From Parabacteroides sp. TM07-1AC (GTDB lineage Bacteria > Bacteroidota > Bacteroidia > Bacteroidales > Tannerellaceae), in assembly GCF_003480915.1 (NCBI RefSeq), contig NZ_QUKD01000001.1:62001-126000 (forward strand): a stretch of DNA of 64,000 nucleotides, in the 5' to 3' direction. Of this stretch, positions 58,745 to 64,000 are shown in pieces. A program made the position numbers and the translations under genes. Numbering within the stretch: the first letter of the stretch is position 1; each line of letters starts with the position of its first letter. The notes under the pieces were generated by a model. That model saw only the letters and a program-made list of their open reading frames with translations. It was not told the origin of the DNA and did no database searches.

Positions 58745-60275
58745 GAATATGTCCGAATCTCGTTTGAAAAAAAGTTATCTTAATGCCAAGGTGAATGTTT
58801 TCTTTTATTTGGTAACCTTGTTTATCTCCTTTTTCTCCCGTAAGATATTTCTGGAGAAATTGGGAGATGACTTTGTCGGTTTGACTGGCACGTTACAAAA
58901 TTTATTGGGTTTTCTCAATTTAGCGGAATTGGGTATAGGAGCATCTATCGGTTATGTGCTTTATAAGCCTTTATTCAATAAGGATGAACAAAAGATTAAT
59001 GAGATTATCTCTGTTTTCGGATATTTGTATCGGAATGTCGGGCTGGTTATTTTGTGCGGAGGCATTATACTATCTTGTTTTCTTCCGGTGATTTTTGAAA
59101 AAACGATTTTCGAATTAGGAATTATCTATTTTGCTTTTTATAGCTTCCTGGCTTCTTCTCTTATTGGATATTTTATTAACTATCGCCAGACTCTGCTTGG
59201 AGCAGATCAGAAAAATTATCTGGTGACTGCTTATTTTCAATCTGCAGGAATTGTTAAGATCTTAATTCAAATGCTGTTGGCTTATTATACCGGAAATTAT
59301 TATCTATGGGTAATAATCGAATTGGTATTTGGGGTTATTTATTCGGTTATTTTGAATTGGAAGATCAATAAGGTATATCCCTGGTTGAAAAGCTCTGCCA
59401 AGGAAGGTAAAATACAATATCCGAATAATAAGATTATTATACAAAAGGCCAAACAAATGTTTGTGCATGTGTTGGCACAGGCAGGGCGATCACAGTTATT
59501 ACCTTTTTTGGTTTATGCTTTTGCTTCTTTGAAAGTTGTGGCGTATTATGGAAACTATATGATTGTCATAACTAAGCTAAATTTGTTATTAAATAATTTT
59601 TTAGGTAGTACAAGTGCCGGGATTGGTAATCTGATTGCAGAAGGAGATAAATCAAAAATAGAAAGAGTTTTCTGGGAGTTAACATCTCTTCGTTTCTGGG
59701 TTGCAGGTGTATTGACATTCTCATTATATTATCTGATTGATCCTTTTATTGTTAACTGGTTGGGTGGAGAATATGTTTTAGGACAATCTGTATTGATTAT
59801 AATTTTGTGTAATTTCTTCATTAGTCAGTTTCGCGGAACAAATGATCAGTTTATTCATGGCTATGGACTTTTTCATGATACATGGGCTCCTATAGCCACT
59901 TTAATTATAACAGTTGTTGTTGCATTAGTGGGTGGAAGTCTTTGGGGGTTGCCGGGTGTTTTATTAGGAGATATGGCAAGCTCAATAACCATTATCAGCA
60001 TTTGGAAACCTTATCTTTTATATAAAGAAGGATTTCAGAGATCGGTTCGTATCTATTGGAAATATATTTTACGAGATATGTTATTGTTTATTCTGTCTTG
60101 GACAATCGTTTCATTATGGCTTAACCAAGTTCCGCTATTTAATCCTGCTACCAGCTATGTAAAATGGATTGCTTACGCAATTTATTCAACAACAATTTTT
60201 GTAGCTGTTTTTACACCGTTGATGTATTTCTTTTCTCCTGGGATAAAAGACTTACTAAAGCGGTTTCGCCGTTGA
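58731..60275 (+). CDS. Wzx-type polysaccharide flippase (MATE/MVF superfamily)
   Basis: 514 residues with about twelve to fourteen hydrophobic segments evenly spaced. YLNAKVNVFFYLVTLFISFFSRKIFLEKLGDDFVGLTG and NLAELGIGASIGYVLYKPL are typical starts of oligosaccharide flippases of this kind. The ATG at 58749 gives a start without overlap and is also possible. It would move the lipid-linked unit of the right-hand locus to the periplasm. No flippase is seen for the left locus in this window. Confidence 0.92.
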   Translation: MEDCKNMSESRLKKSYLNAKVNVFFYLVTLFISFFSRKIFLEKLGDDFVGLTGTLQNLLGFLNLAELGIGASIGYVLYKPLFNKDEQKINEIISVFGYLYRNVGLVILCGGIILSCFLPVIFEKTIFELGIIYFAFYSFLASSLIGYFINYRQTLLGADQKNYLVTAYFQSAGIVKILIQMLLAYYTGNYYLWVIIELVFGVIYSVILNWKINKVYPWLKSSAKEGKIQYPNNKIIIQKAKQMFVHVLAQAGRSQLLPFLVYAFASLKVVAYYGNYMIVITKLNLLLNNFLGSTSAGIGNLIAEGDKSKIERVFWELTSLRFWVAGVLTFSLYYLIDPFIVNWLGGEYVLGQSVLIIILCNFFISQFRGTNDQFIHGYGLFHDTWAPIATLIITVVVALVGGSLWGLPGVLLGDMASSITIISIWKPYLLYKEGFQRSVRIYWKYILRDMLLFILSWTIVSLWLNQVPLFNPATSYVKWIAYAIYSTTIFVAVFTPLMYFFSPGIKDLLKRFRR

Positions 60276-60302
60276 AAGAGGTACTTGATTTTATAAAAGT
60301 CC

Positions 60303-60452
60303 CTATTCATACTTGGTGGAGCCCTCGGAAAGCTCAAAAAACCATTTTTTTAGGGTATCAAAGGCCTCTTTTTCCGGAACGAAAGATTGGCTAATGAGAT
60401 TTCCTATTTTTAGAGGAATAGACCGTATATACTTTATTTTGATATGAATCAT
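60303..60452 (-). CDS. Possible small protein overlapping the end of the 60391 gene
   Basis: 49 codons from an ATG inside the last part of the downstream-reading glycosyltransferase gene. The product begins MIHIKIKYIRSIPLKIGNLI and ends FDTLKKWFFELSEGSTKYE; its residues look more protein-like than the last 12 residues of the overlapping gene. It may be a genuine small gene, or show that the glycosyltransferase has suffered a late frameshift and this is its original C-terminus. Confidence 0.3.
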   Translation of the reverse strand: MIHIKIKYIRSIPLKIGNLISQSFVPEKEAFDTLKKWFFELSEGSTKYE

Positions 60453-61320
60453 TCATGTCAAAATAAGCGCTAATCAATGGTTTGAGTAAATTGAACTTCC
60501 TTTTCAGTAAGAATTCAACCAACCGTTTAGGTACTGCGATTAACTGTAAATAAAGAAGAGCTGCCAATCTCTCCCACGGTTTATCAATCGTCTCCCGTGC
60601 GAATATGTATCGATTGCGTGTATGATAATAAACTTGCAATGGACTCTGATACCCAACGCTTACGCTTTCTTTATGCCCCACCGTAGCCCGCGGTTCGTAC
60701 CAAATACTGAATCCGGCTTTTTGCATTCGGACACACCAATCCAACTCTTCATAATATAAAAAGTAAAATTCACGCATCAGACCAAACTTTTCGATATCGG
60801 CAGTACGAATTACCATGGCGGCCCCATTTGCAAATGCTGTTATTTGTGGAAGATTGAATTTTTCACAATCCAATTCTTTATACCCGATAAATTTATTTCG
60901 CAATGTAATATGACTCATCGGAGTTGCCCCGGCATACTGAAGAATATTTGTATCCGGATAGAAAGTTGTTTTAGGAGATACGCATCCTATTTGAGGATTA
61001 TTCTGTAAAGGAGCGATCAACGTTTTTAATATAGGTTGGTTGACTATTGTGTCATTATTAATAAAAAACAAATAGTTTCCGGTAGCCTCTTTTACACCCA
61101 GGTTATTGCCGCCTGCAAATCCTAAATTTATATCACTTCGTATGATTTTTGCGAATGGTAATTTTTCTTTTAAAAGAAGATCTTCCCGTTCAGTAGATGC
61201 ATTGTCTATAATAATCAGTTCATAGGGGAAATCTTCATGTTTTTCTAAAGATTCTGCCATTTCGCATGTGTCTTTAAAACCATTGTAGTTAACGGTTATA
61301 ATAGAAACTTTATTATTCAT
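60391..61320 (-). CDS. Glycosyltransferase family 2 (rhamnosyltransferase-like)
   Basis: 309 residues. SIITVNYNGFKDTCEMAESL, IIIDNASTE, NLGFAGGNNLGVKEATGNYLFFINNDT and FLYYEELDWCVRMQKAGF are signatures of the WbbL/RfbF-like GT2 group. A hydrophobic stretch near residues 250-265 may be peripheral. The start overlaps the upstream gene by eight bases. The last residues are Ser/Lys/Asn-rich and may be altered, see the small frame at 60303. Confidence 0.92.
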   Translation of the reverse strand: MNNKVSIITVNYNGFKDTCEMAESLEKHEDFPYELIIIDNASTEREDLLLKEKLPFAKIIRSDINLGFAGGNNLGVKEATGNYLFFINNDTIVNQPILKTLIAPLQNNPQIGCVSPKTTFYPDTNILQYAGATPMSHITLRNKFIGYKELDCEKFNLPQITAFANGAAMVIRTADIEKFGLMREFYFLYYEELDWCVRMQKAGFSIWYEPRATVGHKESVSVGYQSPLQVYYHTRNRYIFARETIDKPWERLAALLYLQLIAVPKRLVEFLLKRKFNLLKPLISAYFDMNDSYQNKVYTVYSSKNRKSH

Positions 61321-62473
61321 CCTTTTTAATTATTTCATGTGGGGTATTGTCAAATTGCGTAATCTTATTTTTCAATCTCTTTAAGGATGATACAAAACTT
61401 TGTAACATAATCCAAAAAATATTAGGCAGGTTTGCAAATAAATTTTTATTCAACATTTCTTGCGGAATAGCGATGAAATATGACCAAAATTTTATGCCAA
61501 TCAATATATACCATTTAATAGCGAGTGGAAAGAAAAACAGACTGTTTATCACTGTGAATAATGTGATAATTGTAAACCTGATTGCTTTCGGAAGAGGTAA
61601 CCACTGGAATATTTTGTCAATATAGTTCCAACTGATATTTTTGAAACTGAAATGTTTTATGATGAGGCTGAATGCCATAAATTGCGCATGTAACCAACGA
61701 GATCTTTGGCGAATCAATACATCTTCGCGGGTCGTTTTTTCGTCGTATACATAAATATCATCAGCATAATCGACCGGGATATTATTTTGGGCCAATAAGA
61801 TTTCCAACTCTTTATCCTCTGCAAAAGTAGAGCAATGTCGGATGTTTTCTTTCAACCAATTAAAATCAAATACCATACCGGATCCTATAAGTGCAGCAGA
61901 TAATCCTAATGCTACATGCCCACGGCGATAAATAGTGTTGTTTATTGCTTCTGAAATGCCATCCCAGACGGCAACTTTCGTATTTACATTTTTATAAGTT
62001 CTATGCGCTTGAAGAACAACGCCGTTTTGTGTTTGAATATTCACCTGACTTAAAAAATTAATCTCTACAAGATTATCGGCATCCATAATAATGACCCGAT
62101 CGTATCCATTCAGATTATTTAGCGCATACTGAATGGATTTATATTTCATACTTTCTTTAAACTTCGGGAGGAATAGTTTTATAGGAAATGATGCTAATTT
62201 GTCGTTTGTTCCTTCCTTCATATTGTCGGATACGACTATTACATCATACTTCTCCTTTGGATAATCTTGTTTCAAAAAAATTTCAACAGAATGACAAATA
62301 ACATTATCTTCTTTGTAAGCTGGAAATATTACAGCAAATTTTTGAATATCCTGTGGCTTGTTTTCCCTCTTTTTTTTACGAAGGAAAGCAGCAGTAATAA
62401 ATATGCAGTTATATCCGATAAATATGGACATAATTGCAAATATAATATGGTCGATGAGTGTAAATAGTGCCAT
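61313..62473 (-). CDS. Membrane glycosyltransferase family 2 (N-acetylglucosaminyltransferase-like)
   Basis: 386 residues. An N-terminal helix (about 5-30), then the GT2 domain with FPAYKEDNVICHSVEIFL, VVSDNMKEGTND, RVIIMDADNLVEINFL, GSGMVFDF, TFAEDKELEILL and RQRSRWLHAQ, where ED and QxxRW are the base and product-binding motifs of processive enzymes. Two to three more helices follow. Its start lies seven bases after the GT4 gene. Confidence 0.92.
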   Translation of the reverse strand: MALFTLIDHIIFAIMSIFIGYNCIFITAAFLRKKKRENKPQDIQKFAVIFPAYKEDNVICHSVEIFLKQDYPKEKYDVIVVSDNMKEGTNDKLASFPIKLFLPKFKESMKYKSIQYALNNLNGYDRVIIMDADNLVEINFLSQVNIQTQNGVVLQAHRTYKNVNTKVAVWDGISEAINNTIYRRGHVALGLSAALIGSGMVFDFNWLKENIRHCSTFAEDKELEILLAQNNIPVDYADDIYVYDEKTTREDVLIRQRSRWLHAQFMAFSLIIKHFSFKNISWNYIDKIFQWLPLPKAIRFTIITLFTVINSLFFFPLAIKWYILIGIKFWSYFIAIPQEMLNKNLFANLPNIFWIMLQSFVSSLKRLKNKITQFDNTPHEIIKKDE

Positions 62474-62480
62474 GTTTATT

Positions 62481-63617
62481 TTAGTATTGTGTTACTGTTG
62501 TTTTTATTGGCAGGCAATCTAAGACCTTTTGCATTTGAGTATCCCAGGACAGATTACAGATCGAGTTTCTGATTTCGATCGGTTCTAATTTCATTTTTTG
62601 ATGGAAATTAATAATTTGATCGATATCGACAGGACTTTCATCGGCCGGAACTTTTAAGATATAGGGCTTTCCTTCAAAATCGCTGTCAATTTCAGAATAA
62701 ACGAAAGAAAGTCCTCGTGCCGCATACTCTCTGTTTTTAAGAGTTTTGATATGAGTAATGCCGCTACGGTGGCGTCCAAGACTTCCTATTCCCATGTCTG
62801 CTTTCTCAAATAATTGATCTAACCGCTCTCCATGCTGCGCTCCGTATAGAATAACATATTTTTCTAAATTGTTATTTCGGATGAGAGGTAAGATCTCGTT
62901 TTTTTCCCTTTCGCTAAAGAAGTCTCCAACCAGGTGAAAATATACTTTTTGTGTCGGGGTACCTTTGTAATAATTCACTAATCCTCTGATTAACCGATCA
63001 AAACCATGCCAGAAATGAATTTCGGCAACTCCAATCAGGTGAATATCCGATACACTTCTTGATCGTGCAGATATTAGTTTAATATGACTGAAATCTATAC
63101 CATTTGATATCCGGATAGTAGGTTTGTCAAAGATTATCGGGTAATCAGAGAATGTGACAATACGGTCTATATAGTTGGCAAATGATCTTCGGAAACATTT
63201 GTCCAGAAACAGTTCAATCTTTTCTCTAAAACTTTTGTATTCATGGTCGTATGGGTAGGTCGGAATTTCCATGATTATAGGAATACCGGCTTGATGCATC
63301 TTACGAACCATTTGTATTGTAAACGGATTAGCATTGTGTGCGGAACGCAAATAAATAAAGTCTATATTTTCTTTAATAGCGTAATTAGCTATTGAAGTAA
63401 ATTCAATTCGTTTAAGAATTTTTCCTTTCATTCCATCTCCATAATCGCGGATAATCTGATCCTCAATCAGACGTTGTTTTCTGCCTGTTGTTTCATCCAT
63501 ATAACAGAGTTGTGTATGTACGCCACAGGTTCGTAATGCTTCAACTTGATAACGAATTTTCTTACTAATTCCATTCGCTTCATTAAATCCGTGAAATACA
63601 ATAAATAATGCTTTCAT
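62481..63617 (-). CDS. Glycosyltransferase, GT4-like (GT-B fold)
   Basis: 378 residues. N-terminal MKALFIVFHGFNEANGISKKIRYQVEAL with the acceptor-side Gly-rich loop, and a second domain with HLIGVAEIHFWHGFDRLIRGL, FHLVGDFFSEREKNEIL, LYGAQHGERLDQLFEKADMGIGSL and NREYAARGLSFVYSEID, where the GT4 E-x7-E pattern is replaced by a variant. Cytoplasmic. It starts four bases after the next gene upstream ends. Confidence 0.85.
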   Translation of the reverse strand: MKALFIVFHGFNEANGISKKIRYQVEALRTCGVHTQLCYMDETTGRKQRLIEDQIIRDYGDGMKGKILKRIEFTSIANYAIKENIDFIYLRSAHNANPFTIQMVRKMHQAGIPIIMEIPTYPYDHEYKSFREKIELFLDKCFRRSFANYIDRIVTFSDYPIIFDKPTIRISNGIDFSHIKLISARSRSVSDIHLIGVAEIHFWHGFDRLIRGLVNYYKGTPTQKVYFHLVGDFFSEREKNEILPLIRNNNLEKYVILYGAQHGERLDQLFEKADMGIGSLGRHRSGITHIKTLKNREYAARGLSFVYSEIDSDFEGKPYILKVPADESPVDIDQIINFHQKMKLEPIEIRNSICNLSWDTQMQKVLDCLPIKTTVTQY

Positions 63618-63620
63618 GTT

Positions 63621-64000
63621 CTACTTTTTTAGATATGATTTAAAGATAAGCACAAATAAATTGCGGGTTGAAACATATTTCCTATATTGTCTCAGACATT
63701 TCCCGGTTATAAAAAGACGCTCTTTTAAAGGCAGTTTATAAGAAAGCCAGACAACGGCATCTAACATTTGAAAGAGATACTTGTCAACAGTTTTTTTTGC
63801 AGCTGCAGAATCGACTTTATAACAGGAAAGTTGATCTGCTATGATAAAATAGCTCTCAACATTTCTCATGGAGAAATTATTTGTCATGATAGAGTTTTCA
63901 CGAAGCCTTCTTTTAAAAAACTTCTGATGGAGACACATAATCCGATTCGTTTCCATATAAAGAATTGCAGTAAATAACTGGTCCTCATGAATGATTTTTG
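63621..64000 (-). CDS. Glycosyltransferase family 2, C-terminal part (5' end outside window)
   Basis: The frame is open to the window edge: before the internal ATG at 63956 it reads KIIHEDQLFTAILY, and then METNRIMCLHQKFFKRRLRENSIM. The HEDxLFT and FYKRR-like patterns are those of the C-terminal part of WcaA-type GT2 enzymes (ED as catalytic base). So the gene extends beyond 64000 on the - strand and only about 126 codons are present. Confidence 0.8.
   Translation of the reverse strand, partial: KIIHEDQLFTAILYMETNRIMCLHQKFFKRRLRENSIMTNNFSMRNVESYFIIADQLSCYKVDSAAAKKTVDKYLFQMLDAVVWLSYKLPLKERLFITGKCLRQYRKYVSTRNLFVLIFKSYLKK

Noticed and set aside
60164..60394. + strand frame of 76 codons after the flippase gene
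   Set aside because: Starts inside the flippase in another frame with no family match; the - strand frame at 60303-60452 is the better candidate for this gap.

Overview
The window reads as chromosomal DNA of a Bacteroidales bacterium, most likely Parabacteroides or a close relative. This rests on promoter boxes of the TAnnTTTG type, many genes without strong Shine-Dalgarno sequences, SusC-like outer-membrane receptor architecture, GH95/GH78 glycan hydrolases, and proteins almost confined to the order (DUF4248, HU-HIG type HU proteins, the cupin WbuC beside FucNAc genes). The species is inference; no rRNA or tRNA gene was seen.

Left part (1-12366): the distal half of a capsular/surface polysaccharide locus, all on the + strand. 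An AT-rich block holds variable glycan genes: pyruvyl transferase (cut by the window edge), Wzy-like polymerase, two glycosyltransferases, a TagD-like cytidylyltransferase, an FrhB-like iron-sulfur protein, a LicD phosphotransferase and the initiating phosphoglycosyl transferase. At about 7.29 kb base composition changes and a conserved block follows: a PglE-like aminotransferase, then CapE-CapF-CapG (UDP-L-FucNAc synthesis) and WbuC. A ParE/RelE-type toxin-antitoxin pair closes this part.

Middle-left (12973-26282): an unusual module. On the - strand lie an HU-HIG protein, a GH73-like muramidase/glucosaminidase without signal peptide and a small protein with hydrophobic ends (a lysis-like trio). 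Divergent from it, on the + strand, lie an unknown gene with a probable frameshift and then a translationally coupled chain: replication-initiator-like wHTH protein, second DnaB helicase, short DnaG-like primase, DUF4248 protein, and a YjbH-type outer-membrane protein split into two genes. It continues into a lipoprotein, Wza-like export protein, Wzc-like tyrosine kinase with a (GY)10 tail, CpsB-like phosphatase and an HU protein. Replisome-like genes are thus physically and translationally linked to polysaccharide export genes.

Centre (26289-54104): mostly housekeeping and transport. CorA, the chromosomal replicative helicase DnaB, a decayed patch (nucleotidyltransferase and DUF2589 fragments) before an intact DUF2589 protein, a cyclophilin-type isomerase, an AAE-family exchanger, a ClC channel, a GH95 fucosidase-like enzyme, a GNAT and a DUF2156 protein, an SLC13 permease, a TonB-dependent-receptor-like protein, RhaD with a GH78 rhamnosidase, a secreted nuclease, and an RND efflux operon (adaptor, pump, TolC).

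Right part (54183-64000): a hybrid response regulator/histidine kinase, then a second glycan locus with at least six glycosyltransferases and a Wzx-type flippase arranged in two convergent operons. The last gene runs off the window.
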